From NCBI RefSeq assembly GCF_039909015.1, contig NZ_CP150919.1, positions 4,130,501 to 4,194,500 of the forward strand: a stretch of DNA of 64,000 nt, given 5' to 3'. This DNA is from Pseudomonas grandcourensis. GTDB taxonomy: Bacteria > Pseudomonadota > Gammaproteobacteria > Pseudomonadales > Pseudomonadaceae. The notes below the pieces were generated by a model. It ran no database searches and was not told the DNA's origin. It saw only the letters and a list, made by a program, of their open reading frames with translations. The translations under genes were made by a program, and so were the position numbers. The first letter of the stretch is position 1; the number at the start of each line of letters is the position of its first letter. This document shows positions 1-8,303 of the stretch, piece after piece.

Positions 1-639
1 CTGGCTCGAGATGAGTTACGGGTGAGGGAACCGGCGCCTCTTCAGAAGGCCGAGCCGGAGACAATGCGTGAGTATTACGCCAAGCAGGACCCTGACTTCG
101 TTTCGGTGGAGGATCAGGTCAAGAAGGTCAAAACCTTCCAGACCAAGGGCTTGTCGAACGAGCAAATCGAAGGCTTCCTGAATACGCCTGACGGGGAAAA
201 ACTGCTGGGCAAACTGCAAGCGGCTGCCCCTGACGCTGATGCAACAACCATCTACTCACGGGCGTTCGACCAGGTAGCTTCCGGCTCCACCATCCCCGAA
301 GTAAGGTTAATGGATTCGCCCCTTGTGAAAATCGTACCCGAAGGCCAAGGCGTTTCACCTTACTCGCCGTTCTTTACCACTCATGAGGAGCTACAGGCTG
401 CCGCGAACTCCGGGAGGACACTGGCTGATTCGTTCGGATTGCCGTTGAGCAGCGAATCAACCACCTATTCGATCTACGAGATGGCACCATTGAAGCCAAC
501 CGAGGTTTTTGTCAGTAAAGTCGCCCCTACATCAGAATTGAGCGGTGCAATCCAGAGAACCGGTGAATCATTCCAATATCTGACACCTAACCGTGGCGAG
601 TGGGGAACACCAAAATTGATCGGAACCACAGCTAACTAG
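1..639 (+). CDS. C-terminal end of a large protein, probable polymorphic toxin C-terminal domain (partial)
   Basis: The reading frame is open from base 1, so the 5' end lies outside the window; about 212 C-terminal residues are visible. The apparent GTG at 22 is only an internal codon. No signal peptide or membrane segment is visible. The last part contains the stretches YSIYEMAPLKPTEVFVSKVAP and FQYLTPNRGEWGTPKLIGT with several aromatic and charged residues, which reminds me loosely of the end of NAD-consuming (TNT/ART-like) toxin domains; this is weak. The support for a toxin is context: a small soluble ORF follows after 8 bases, and a displaced toxin-tail remnant plus another likely immunity gene lie downstream, the usual arrangement at the 3' end of cdiA, Rhs or hemagglutinin-type genes. 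It could also be another kind of modular exoprotein. Confidence 0.5.
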   Translation: MARDELRVREPAPLQKAEPETMREYYAKQDPDFVSVEDQVKKVKTFQTKGLSNEQIEGFLNTPDGEKLLGKLQAAAPDADATTIYSRAFDQVASGSTIPEVRLMDSPLVKIVPEGQGVSPYSPFFTTHEELQAAANSGRTLADSFGLPLSSESTTYSIYEMAPLKPTEVFVSKVAPTSELSGAIQRTGESFQYLTPNRGEWGTPKLIGTTAN

Positions 640-647
640 AGCCTCCT

Positions 648-977
648 ATGGATATCGAAAAACTGAAAGAAAAGACCCTGAAGCTACGAGCAGCCATCGA
701 TGCATTAAAGGCAAAAGACCCTGCTGCAGCTAAATTGGATCTAGAACTGGCCCCTCTGATGGATTTGGCCGAGCGTGGTCAAATCCGCACACCTATGGAA
801 TGGCGGGATATCCCTGGACGCTATCTGTTCACTGAGGAGGGGTTGCAGCAATATGCAGAGCTTGAGCACGCTTTTGCGGAGTTTAAAATCGAACTGATCG
901 GAGGAGAATCCCCGACGCTACGTCGACTGAAAGCCCAGATGGGAGAAAAGAAGAACAGTAATCCAAAACCTACATAA
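648..977 (+). CDS. Small cytoplasmic protein, candidate cognate immunity protein
   Basis: A 109-residue protein starting at ATG 648, eight bases after the stop of the preceding toxin-like gene. It has no signal peptide or membrane segment and is charged and mostly helical in appearance, with Lys/Glu-rich ends. I do not recognise a family. Its position directly after a probable toxin C-terminal domain, same strand and tight spacing, is what suggests that it neutralises that toxin in the producing cell; this is inference from gene order only. The Shine-Dalgarno sequence is poor (AGAGCCTCCT), so translation may depend on coupling to the gene before it. Confidence 0.5.
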   Translation: MDIEKLKEKTLKLRAAIDALKAKDPAAAKLDLELAPLMDLAERGQIRTPMEWRDIPGRYLFTEEGLQQYAELEHAFAEFKIELIGGESPTLRRLKAQMGEKKNSNPKPT

Positions 978-1116
978 GCACATAAAATGCTGTAGCTTTT
1001 CAATGTCATAGACCTTGAAAAACAAGCCTCTGCAAGCAATGAAACTCACGGCGCTATCGAATGGATTGTCAAAGCTCCGGCTACTCAAAACTCAATATCA
1101 TTCAAGGAGAATGTAG

Positions 1117-1521
1117 TTGAAGCCCTACTATTTCAGCTTCCGCCCTTTAGCCCTTGTAACTGCACTTCTTGTTACAACCCCTCTCCATGCACAGGATGCC
1201 GACACCGTCCTTGCAGAAGTCGTCAAGCAACAGCAGAAAAGCCTGCCCATCATGCTGGACACAGCAACACGCATTGACGACATAACCTTTGCCGACCGTA
1301 CGATCCTTTATAAAATTACGCTTGCCGGGTACGAAGGTCGTCCGGGCGAACAAATCTATTATCAGAACTACCTGACCCAGCAAATCAACAACAGCTTATG
1401 CAGCCAAACTGCTTATCTATTGGTGTTGGCACTCGGCAACAAAATCACCTATCAGTACGCCAGTTCGAACGCACATCCGATTACTGAAATCACACTAAAG
1501 CCGGGTGACTGTAAAAGCTAA
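1117..1521 (+). CDS. Small exported hypothetical protein
   Basis: A 134-residue protein. The start is TTG at 1117, placed 6 bases after AAGGAGA (1104-1110); the ATG at 1111 is followed at once by a stop. The N-terminus has a basic residue, a hydrophobic core and a likely signal-peptidase site after THLHAQ-like sequence (PLHAQ-DADT), so the product is probably periplasmic. The mature part has two cysteines (SLCSQ and GDCKS) that could form a disulfide. It shows a general pattern of a short alpha/beta periplasmic protein. In this toxin/immunity neighbourhood it could be an immunity protein acting in the periplasm, but I do not recognise a family and the function is unknown. Confidence 0.55.
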   Translation: MKPYYFSFRPLALVTALLVTTPLHAQDADTVLAEVVKQQQKSLPIMLDTATRIDDITFADRTILYKITLAGYEGRPGEQIYYQNYLTQQINNSLCSQTAYLLVLALGNKITYQYASSNAHPITEITLKPGDCKS

Positions 1522-1603
1522 AACACCCTATACGCTTCAGAACCGTCAAGCAGGAAACAGCCCTGGCGTTTGCCATGAGGTGTCGCCGCAGAGCGCTGGA
1601 TGA

Positions 1604-1711
1604 TTTGCTGATTGTGCAGCCGGGGCGCTGATCGCTGGCAACTGGAATGGCGTCAGTTACTCGGTCGATTGGCACAATGGCTCCATCAGCGTTGTGAGCT
1701 TTGAAAAGTGA
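1604..1711 (+). pseudogene. Displaced toxin C-terminal tail remnant
   Basis: A short open frame without a start codon ends at TGA 1709-1711. From 1625 it reads ALIAGNWNGVSYSVDWHNGS and a few further residues ending SFEK. It has a protein-like composition (Trp, Asn, Gly) and sits immediately upstream of a DUF6966-like gene. This is the pattern of an orphan toxin tail left with its immunity gene when another toxin end replaced it. It is too short for the fold to be named; the reading as a remnant is inference. Confidence 0.35.
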
Positions 1712-1745
1712 CCCACCGAAAACACAACGGCTCAGGGCTGTCACC

Positions 1746-2024
1746 ATGAAAGACATCCACAAGATCTCCTCGAACATCGCCCGAACGGCAGAACTGCTGA
1801 GGACATTCGGCCACCCGCAATGGGCAGACAGACTTGAGGAGTGCAGCCTTGCGCTGCCCCAGGATACGGCGTACGCGTTGTCTCGATTGATGTCGCTGTA
1901 CGGCGGCATGGGCTCGATCAACGACGTTGTTCTGTATGAGAACGCAAAACCCTTGCTGGACGAAAACAACCAACTGCAAGGGCTGCTATCAGATCTTCAT
2001 CAGCTTTGCGCAGGGAGCCATTGA
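1746..2024 (+). CDS. DUF6966-like protein, likely orphan immunity protein
   Basis: A 92-residue cytoplasmic protein from ATG 1746. A TTG at 1701 in the same frame would add 15 residues but overlaps the toxin-tail remnant. The sequence has an N-terminal helical part (ARTAELLRTFGHPQWADRLE) followed by SRLMSLYGGMGSINDVVLY and a C-terminal helix. This LYGGMGS-N-D pattern is what I associate with the DUF6966 family, often found beside polymorphic toxins. It follows a toxin-tail remnant with no intact toxin gene of its own, so I infer an orphan immunity gene. Family assignment is from memory, not from a search. Confidence 0.55.
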   Translation: MKDIHKISSNIARTAELLRTFGHPQWADRLEECSLALPQDTAYALSRLMSLYGGMGSINDVVLYENAKPLLDENNQLQGLLSDLHQLCAGSH

Positions 2025-2059
2025 ACCCGGCGCCCCACGCTTGCCAATGCTGAAAGCCT

Positions 2060-4225
2060 TCAGGCCTGCTCGAATCGCTGCTGCAGCAAGTGCCGCGCAG
2101 TGCCTGCATTGAGGTAGGTGCCTATCAGTTCCGCCAATTGCTCATTCTTGAGCTTTTTGTCGTCCCGGCAGAACTGAATCAACTGCAAGCGGACCCAGCG
2201 CTTTTTCTTGTCGAGCTTCGCATCAGGCGAAAAGAACGAGCGCGAGGCCAACTCAGGCATGGGGGCATCGTCTTCCAGCAGCAAGTTCAAGTGCAGTCCC
2301 TGCCCCATTTGCAGACCAAAATCAGCGACGTGCCGGATCGGCAGTGGGGCCTTGAGGTTGGCGAAAACGAAGTGCTCGGGTGTCAGCAACAACGCAGTCT
2401 TGTTCGCCCGCTTGAGCAAGCGCAACGAGAACGGCAGCAGGCATGCCATCAATACGACGAGCCCCCCACCAGCGGCCAGTATCATCGATTTGTTACTCCC
2501 TGAAGCCTGTGGAAACAGCCACGGCAAGACCAGCAGGCCCAAGCCCAGCAACATGAAACACGAGAAACAAATCAGGGTAATCCACCCGCGCAATCGTGCG
2601 CCTTCATGTAGCCGGACTTCCTCCGTGGCATTGCCGGCATGGCTGCGCAACTCCTGCACAACCGCCGCATCCTGCTCTACATAGTGGCCGAGAAAGTCCT
2701 CGGTAATGCGGGCACGCAATGCCTGGGGGTCGGCGAAATAGTGATCCATCGCGGCGCAGGCTTGTGCCGCGATGATCGGGCGGGTGCCGCGACTGACGGC
2801 CTCTTCGACCGTGACTTGCAGGGACGCCAGCCGCTCGAGATTGGAGGGATGGGTGTCCGACGGATGAGGCAGGCTGGCTGCCATTTCCTCCTCGGGCAGG
2901 GTCAGAGGCTGCGCGGCCAGTTCCTGCACCAAGCTGCCTGGCAAGTCGCCGGTCCGCACGTGTTCGGCACTGGGGTTGGTCGCGCGGGCCACATGGGTCG
3001 ATACACCCTGCTGCAACAAAGGGTCGATGGCAGAGATGCGCACCAACGCCGAAGCGATGGCGATATTCCCCGTCAGCTTCGCGCCCGCCGCGTCCGCCGC
3101 CAGCTCCCGAACGCGGCTCCAATGGTTCACCGCGTGATCGAAACGCTCCATGAAATACTCACCGAGCATGAACGCCGGCCACAGCGTCGTGCGTTGCAGC
3201 ACATCGCTTTGCAGCATGGTTTCGGCAATCACGCCGAGACTGCGGCCGATACCCTCGTAGATCGGTACGAAGCGCAGGCTGTATTCGGTATCGGCACCGG
3301 CGAAGTGCGCCAGTTCGTGACCGATGACCGCGCCGGTTTCTGCCGAATCGAGCAGGCCCAGGTACATCATCGGCACGTGCAGGGTGCGGCCCTTGAGCGC
3401 GGTGCCTGACGGGAGCAGGTTGACGTCGCTGGAGGTGACGTAAAAGCCTTCGGTCATGCCCAGTACGATGTGCTCGGGTGCCAGCGCGCCGAGCTGGTCT
3501 GCCAGCTCGCGAACATAGGCCCACAACGCCGGCGCCTGCTCCGGTGTGACCACCTGGCCCAGAACGTTCATCGGCGTGGACTGGAACATGCGCAGCATGA
3601 CCGGCAGCTGCTTGCCCATCTGCCAGATCGAATACAGGAAACCGAGCATCAGCATCAACACGATGAGCATCAGCTTGAATTCACCGGTGGCCATTTTCCC
3701 CATGTGCCACAGCCCCAGGCCTTCGAAACCGAGGATGGCCGCCACCGCCGCACCCATGGCGACGATGTGCATTACCAGCAGGTACGGCAACAGGCGGCTC
3801 ACCCGGTTGAAGGTGTGCAGCAATCGTTCACGGGAATGACTCGCGCGGGCACCGGCCCATCGCAACCCCGACAGACCCAGTACGCCGACCAGCGAGGCCA
3901 GCAGGCCGAGGACGATGACGCCTTTGGACAGGTTGCTCATCACGACAGCCACCGGTTGCAGGATGGTCAGTTCGTGCTCTGCCTGGGTAACGCGCGACAA
4001 AGCCATGTGAACACCCATGCGCTCACCGTTGATATCGACCGTGGCCGAACGGGAGAACGGTTTGGCAACCATCGCTTCGAGTTCGACATGCATCTCGCTC
4101 AGTTCGGCGTTGATATCCGCGAACTCCGTGATGCTCTCGGTACTGCGTTGTAACTCCCAGACACCAAACAAACCAAGGCAAAGCGGCAGGAGAATTAATA
4201 CGGCAATGAGTTTCATCGTTCTCAT
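2060..4225 (-). CDS. Membrane-bound M48-family zinc metalloprotease
   Basis: About 721 residues. The start ATG at 4225 (MRTMKLIAVL) has GAGG about nine bases upstream; an in-frame ATG at 4240 would add five residues. It has an N-terminal hydrophobic segment, further hydrophobic stretches around residues 85-105, 130-150 and 170-190, and two more near the end (GWITLICFSCFMLLGLGLL and a following one). The zinc motif HELAH lies near residues 302-306, and the third ligand is probably Glu in RELAADAAGA near residue 373, the spacing expected for M48 (HtpX/Ste24-type) peptidases. The family degrades membrane or periplasmic proteins. This one is larger than HtpX because of a long C-terminal region. 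It is transcribed convergently with the immunity-like genes and divergently from the T6SS operon. Confidence 0.8.
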   Translation of the reverse strand: MRTMKLIAVLILLPLCLGLFGVWELQRSTESITEFADINAELSEMHVELEAMVAKPFSRSATVDINGERMGVHMALSRVTQAEHELTILQPVAVVMSNLSKGVIVLGLLASLVGVLGLSGLRWAGARASHSRERLLHTFNRVSRLLPYLLVMHIVAMGAAVAAILGFEGLGLWHMGKMATGEFKLMLIVLMLMLGFLYSIWQMGKQLPVMLRMFQSTPMNVLGQVVTPEQAPALWAYVRELADQLGALAPEHIVLGMTEGFYVTSSDVNLLPSGTALKGRTLHVPMMYLGLLDSAETGAVIGHELAHFAGADTEYSLRFVPIYEGIGRSLGVIAETMLQSDVLQRTTLWPAFMLGEYFMERFDHAVNHWSRVRELAADAAGAKLTGNIAIASALVRISAIDPLLQQGVSTHVARATNPSAEHVRTGDLPGSLVQELAAQPLTLPEEEMAASLPHPSDTHPSNLERLASLQVTVEEAVSRGTRPIIAAQACAAMDHYFADPQALRARITEDFLGHYVEQDAAVVQELRSHAGNATEEVRLHEGARLRGWITLICFSCFMLLGLGLLVLPWLFPQASGSNKSMILAAGGGLVVLMACLLPFSLRLLKRANKTALLLTPEHFVFANLKAPLPIRHVADFGLQMGQGLHLNLLLEDDAPMPELASRSFFSPDAKLDKKKRWVRLQLIQFCRDDKKLKNEQLAELIGTYLNAGTARHLLQQRFEQA

Positions 4226-4927
4226 GAGACAGGGCCTCAATAGTCGCGTCGCCTAACATCCGTGGCGAGCATAAATTCCATTTAACGAAGGCCTGAAAGC
4301 CCTCGAGCTATTGCACGGCCAGACATGAAAGTTATGGGCTGTAGTCGTACGTGGCGCGTTATACAGAAATATCCGCGATATGTAACGCCATATTGCCCGA
4401 ACACTCGTTCAGCAATGGAAAGGACGCCTTGTATATCCCGGGCATCGTGAGATGCCATCACTTCCTTGCCGGTTATATGACACTTATCCTTCAACCTTTT
4501 CCTCAGCGGATCATCAAGCGGGCATTGGGTGAACCGGTTCACCTTTTTTCAATTTTTTTCAATTAAAAATTGGATCCATTACCTGCCTGAAACCATTGAA
4601 TTGATTGGGTTTCAGACACTTGTGCCATTCAGATCCGGCAAATGATGGCAACAAGACATCATTGCGGCATGTATCAAAAAAAAGAAAAAATCCGCGCCGC
4701 GTAGGAACTTTCCTACAGATCTTGTTGCCATACACGACGTTACTGGCAACTCGACATCCATATGCCAGCATCGCACTCCCAATGATTCCTGGCAGTGTGA
4801 TTTTTTGATGTCAAACATCAGCGATCACAACTCGTGAACAGGTGTTCAATCGAGAAATTAGTCGCTGCGCACGCACTCCCGTGTATATCCGGGTAGTCGT
4901 CGCGTAGTGTTCAAGGACGATGTACCG
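4226..4927. other. Long AT-rich intergenic region upstream of the T6SS operon
   Basis: About 700 bases without a credible gene, between divergent genes, clearly more AT-rich than its surroundings. It contains a T-rich stretch with CAATTTTT/AAAAATTG symmetry near 4550-4570. It also has a perfect 12-bp inverted repeat (ATGGCAACAAGA at 4645-4656, TCTTGTTGCCAT at 4720-4731) and a short palindrome GTAGGAACTTTCCTAC at 4701-4716. Small ORFs here have no ribosome-binding sites or protein-like composition. It most likely carries the promoters and regulators of the T6SS operon. I do not see a clear sigma-54 or sigma-70 promoter. Confidence 0.6.
4645..4731. repeat. 12-bp perfect inverted repeat upstream of the T6SS operon
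   Basis: ATGGCAACAAGA (4645-4656) and its exact reverse complement (4720-4731) enclose 63 bases that include a second palindrome, GTAGGAA-CT-TTCCTAC (4701-4716). It could be a regulator site pair or a structured leader; there is no experimental basis. Confidence 0.45.
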
Positions 4928-5680
4928 ATGACTCAGACGTTTTTTGATGTTGAAGCATTGATCAAGCTGCGAAGCCAGACCCGGGCCATTTCCGATGCGC
5001 TCAAGGCGCAGGCTTCGGACTATCTGGCGACCCTGGCTCTGCTGATCCGTCCGCAAGCGTTTTTCGGTGAATACCTGCAGGGCGCGCAACGCAGCAGCGG
5101 GCGCGAGACCCAGCACCATTTCAAGGAACTCAAGGAGCTCTACGACCGCATCGGCTCGGGCGCTCCGTTCCAGCTGGTCAACGAACTCGAAGTGCCCCTC
5201 AACCTGCTCAGTACGACACCGCAACTGTTTGCGCTGGAGTACGACAAGGTGCTGTCCCAAAGCGGCCAATCCATTCGCATCACCAGCCCCGTGCGCTGGG
5301 TGGTGGGCTTCAGTTCGTTCGACCTGGCGCGTTTTCGCACCGTCATCAAAGACCCCAATCGCAGCAGCGCCGAGCTGTACCGCTTCGTGGTGCATTACCT
5401 GGTGCTGTTCTACTGCCTGAGCAAGTCGCCCGGCATCAGCCGCCTGCTCGAAGGCCTGCGTTTTCCCGTCAGTTTCGAACGCTTGAAGGACTTCGGCGAC
5501 CTGCCCTTTTGCGTCATCAGCTCGCCGGTTCGCTCGCAGTTGCCCGACGAGGCCGTGATCCGCAGCAGCACCCAGATTGCCGGCAACACCAGCTTCGAAG
5601 AGTTGGTGGGCTTTGAAAACATCATGGAAATGAACGATGAAATCCGTCAGCGCCTGCTGCTGACGATCGAAGGAATGTAA
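4928..5680 (+). CDS. Uncharacterised T6SS-associated protein, first gene of the operon
   Basis: A 250-residue protein starting at ATG 4928, with AAGGA ten bases upstream; a GTG at 4907 in frame is less likely. It has no signal peptide or membrane segments and is mixed helical, beginning MTQTFFDVEALIKLRSQTRA. It precedes tssB by 68 bases on the same strand and is followed by the whole T6SS set, so it is probably a cytoplasmic accessory factor of the apparatus. It is not TssA (that gene is at the other end of the cluster) and does not look like TagJ/ImpE. I recall similar leading genes in P. putida K1-type clusters but cannot name a function. Confidence 0.6.
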   Translation: MTQTFFDVEALIKLRSQTRAISDALKAQASDYLATLALLIRPQAFFGEYLQGAQRSSGRETQHHFKELKELYDRIGSGAPFQLVNELEVPLNLLSTTPQLFALEYDKVLSQSGQSIRITSPVRWVVGFSSFDLARFRTVIKDPNRSSAELYRFVVHYLVLFYCLSKSPGISRLLEGLRFPVSFERLKDFGDLPFCVISSPVRSQLPDEAVIRSSTQIAGNTSFEELVGFENIMEMNDEIRQRLLLTIEGM

Positions 5681-5748
5681 CGCGCTCGGCCACCCATTGA
5701 ACCGACACGCAAACGACTTGCAGCGAATTGTTCGCACAGGAGATCACG

Positions 5749-6282
5749 ATGGCGAAGAAGGAAAGTACCCAGCACAAACTCGACCGCGTTCGCGCGCCTC
5801 GGGTCCACATCACCTACGACGTGGATATCGGTGACGCTCAGGAAAAGAAAGAGCTGCCCTTTGTCGTCGGTGTGCTGGGCGATTTCTCCGGCAACCCGCT
5901 GGAGCCGCTGCCGAAGCTCAAGGACCGCAAGTTCATTTTCATCGACCGCGACAACTTCAACGGCGTGCTCAAGGGCATCAAGCCGCGCCTGACCTACCGC
6001 GTCGACAACACCCTGGCCAAGAACGGCACGCAGCTGGGTGTCGAGCTCAACTTCAACGCCCTCGAAGACTTCGAACCACAGAACGTGGTCAAGCAGGTCG
6101 AGCCGCTGCGCAAGCTGCTGGAAGTGCGCAACAAGCTGGCGGACCTGCGCAACAAGATGGGCGGCAACGACAAGCTCGAAGAGCTGCTGATGGACGTGTT
6201 GCAGAACACCGAGAAGTTGAAAACCCTGGGCAAGGAATTCGGCCGCGAAGCCGCTGTTCCAGCCACCGACGGCAAAGCGTAG
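5749..6282 (+). CDS. tssB: T6SS contractile sheath small subunit TssB (VipA)
   Basis: A 177-residue protein from ATG 5749, six bases after AGGAG; an upstream in-frame TTG (5728) is rejected. TssB pairs with TssC to build the contractile sheath around the Hcp tube in the cytoplasm. The sequence shows the family signature near the N-terminus (KLDRVRAPRVHITYDVDIGDA), then ELPFVVGVLGDFSG and the FNGVLKGIKPRL region, and ends in a charged helix that would interlock with TssC. Length is normal. tssC starts 10 bases later, so the two are translated together. Confidence 0.95.
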   Translation: MAKKESTQHKLDRVRAPRVHITYDVDIGDAQEKKELPFVVGVLGDFSGNPLEPLPKLKDRKFIFIDRDNFNGVLKGIKPRLTYRVDNTLAKNGTQLGVELNFNALEDFEPQNVVKQVEPLRKLLEVRNKLADLRNKMGGNDKLEELLMDVLQNTEKLKTLGKEFGREAAVPATDGKA

Positions 6283-6292
6283 GAGCCTGACG

Positions 6293-7795
6293 ATGAACGA
6301 CAAGCAAACCGTGACTCAACAGGACAGCACGCTGGTTGAAGTGGACAGCTTCACCGCGCAATCCTCGTTGCTCGACAGCATCATTTCGCAAAGCCGCGTG
6401 GCCCGCTCCGAGACCGAGCGCACCCGTACCCGCGACCTGATCGGTGAATTGGTCAACCAGATCCTGGAAGGCGAAATGACGCCGAGCAAGGACCTGATCG
6501 CCGTACTCGATGCGCGCATCGCCGAGATCGACGCGATGCTCTCCGAGCAGATGAACGAGATCATGCACGCCAGTGAGTTCCAGCAGCTGGAAGCCTCCTG
6601 GCGTGGCCTGAAGTATCAGGTCGACCAGACCGAGACCAGCACCACGCTGAAGATCCACCTGCTCAACGCGTCGAAGAAAGACCTGGTGCGCGACCTCAAG
6701 GCCGCTTCCGAATTCGACCAGAGTGCGCTGTTCAAGAAGATCTACGAAGAAGAATACGGCACCTTCGGTGGTGCACCGTTCGGCATGCTGCTGGGTGACT
6801 ACGAGTTCAACCGCAGCCCGGAAGACATGTACCTGCTCGAAGAGATTTCCCACGTCGCCGCGGCCGCCCACGCGCCGTTCATCTCGGCGGCTTCGCCTGA
6901 ATTGTTTGGCTGGGATTCGTTCACCGACATGTCCGGCCCACGGGATCTGGCGAAGATTTTCGACACCGTCGAATACGCCAAGTGGAAGTCGTTCCGCGCT
7001 TCCGAAGACTCGCGTTATGTCGGCCTGACCCTGCCCCACGTGCTCGGTCGCCTGCCTTACGGCCCGGATACCACGCCGGTCGAGGAATTCAACTTCGTCG
7101 AAAGCGTCGATGGCCGCGACCACAACAAGTACCTGTGGATGAACGCCGCCTACGCGCTGGGCACTCGGGTCACCGATGCGTTTTCCCGCTACGGCTGGTG
7201 CGTGGCGATCCGTGGTGTCGAGGGTGGTGGCCTGGTGGAAGGTCTGCCGACCCACACGTTCAAGACCGATGACGGCGAAATCGCCCTCAAGTGCCCGACC
7301 GAAATCGCCATCACCGACCGTCGTGAAAAAGAGCTGTCGGACCTCGGTTTCATTCCGCTGGTGCACTGCAAAGGCACCGACTACGCCGCGTTCTTCGGCA
7401 CCCAGTCGGCGCAGAAGCAGAAGCAGTACAACACCGACATCGCCAACGCCAACGCCCGGCTTTCCGCGCAGTTGCAATACATCTTCGCCACCTCGCGCAT
7501 CGCCCACTACATGAAGGCGATCATGCGCGACAAGATCGGCAGCTTCGCTTCGCGCAAGGACGTCGAGCTGTTTCTCAACAAGTGGCTGTCGAGCTACGTG
7601 CTGCTGGACGACACCGCGAGCCAGGAAGCCAAGGCCAAGTTCCCGCTGCGTGAAGCGCGTGCCGAGGTGTTTGAAGTACCGGGCAAACCGGGCGTCTACA
7701 AGGCTGTGACGTACCTGCGCCCGCACTACCAACTGGACGAGCTGACCGCTTCGTTGCGCCTGGTCGCTGAATTGCCGCAATCGACCCGCGGCTGA
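6293..7795 (+). CDS. tssC: T6SS contractile sheath large subunit TssC (VipB)
   Basis: A 500-residue protein of normal family length. It forms the sheath with TssB; contraction drives the Hcp/VgrG needle out of the cell. Recognisable parts are the N-terminal helical region, FQQLEASWRGLKYQVDQTET, the GMLLGDYEFNR segment, LGRLPYGPDTTPVEEFNFVE, and a C-terminal region ending in the conserved YLRPHYQLDELTASLRLVAELP. It sits between tssB and tssE in one strand-uniform operon. Confidence 0.96.
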   Translation: MNDKQTVTQQDSTLVEVDSFTAQSSLLDSIISQSRVARSETERTRTRDLIGELVNQILEGEMTPSKDLIAVLDARIAEIDAMLSEQMNEIMHASEFQQLEASWRGLKYQVDQTETSTTLKIHLLNASKKDLVRDLKAASEFDQSALFKKIYEEEYGTFGGAPFGMLLGDYEFNRSPEDMYLLEEISHVAAAAHAPFISAASPELFGWDSFTDMSGPRDLAKIFDTVEYAKWKSFRASEDSRYVGLTLPHVLGRLPYGPDTTPVEEFNFVESVDGRDHNKYLWMNAAYALGTRVTDAFSRYGWCVAIRGVEGGGLVEGLPTHTFKTDDGEIALKCPTEIAITDRREKELSDLGFIPLVHCKGTDYAAFFGTQSAQKQKQYNTDIANANARLSAQLQYIFATSRIAHYMKAIMRDKIGSFASRKDVELFLNKWLSSYVLLDDTASQEAKAKFPLREARAEVFEVPGKPGVYKAVTYLRPHYQLDELTASLRLVAELPQSTRG

Positions 7796-7820
7796 TCGAG
7801 CACATTGCCAGGGAGGCACC

Positions 7821-8303
7821 ATGACCAGTCAACACAAGCTGTTGCCATCACTGCTGGACCGATTGCTGGACGATCGTCCGCATCAGTCCATCGAAGCGTC
7901 TTCGCAACGCTTGTGTTCGCTGGCCGATTACAAGGCCAGCATCGTTCGCGACCTGGAGATCCTGGTCAACACCCGCCAGTCCCTGGTCGCCAACGAGCTG
8001 GAGGGTTTCGTCAACCTCAGCGGCAGCATCCTCGACTACGGCATGCCGGACTTCACCAGCCGCAGCGTGCTTGATCCCAAGGATCGCCTGCTGATCCAGC
8101 GGCAACTGGAGAAAGCGATCTCGGTCGGCGACCGGCGCTTTCGCAGCGTCAAGGTGCAACTGCTCGCCCAACAGACCGGCCAACGCATGCTGACCTTTCG
8201 TGTGGACGCGGTCCTGCGCCTGCAAGACGTCACCCGTCAGGTGTCCTTCGACGCGGTGCTGCAGGTCAACACCCAGGAATACAAAGTGCAGAACCTCAAC
8301 TGA
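7821..8303 (+). CDS. tssE: T6SS baseplate subunit TssE (gp25-like)
   Basis: A 160-residue protein with the gp25/lysozyme-like fold signature, including SLADYKASIVRDLEILVNTR, the LDYGMPDFTS segment and a central basic/acidic region. TssE is the baseplate component that is thought to start sheath assembly. A good Shine-Dalgarno (AGGGAGG) precedes ATG 7821. Its TGA overlaps the ATG of tssF by one base (TGATG), indicating translational coupling. Confidence 0.93.
   Translation: MTSQHKLLPSLLDRLLDDRPHQSIEASSQRLCSLADYKASIVRDLEILVNTRQSLVANELEGFVNLSGSILDYGMPDFTSRSVLDPKDRLLIQRQLEKAISVGDRRFRSVKVQLLAQQTGQRMLTFRVDAVLRLQDVTRQVSFDAVLQVNTQEYKVQNLN

Noticed and set aside
4780..4810. A sigma-54 promoter before the T6SS operon (CTGGCAGTGTGATTTTTTG)
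   Set aside because: The GG of a -24 element is present but the GC of the -12 element is not at the right spacing.
4811..5737. A 308-residue frame on the minus strand across the first T6SS gene
   Set aside because: It is the shadow of the plus-strand gene in GC-rich DNA; the opposite frame has the ribosome-binding site and operon context.
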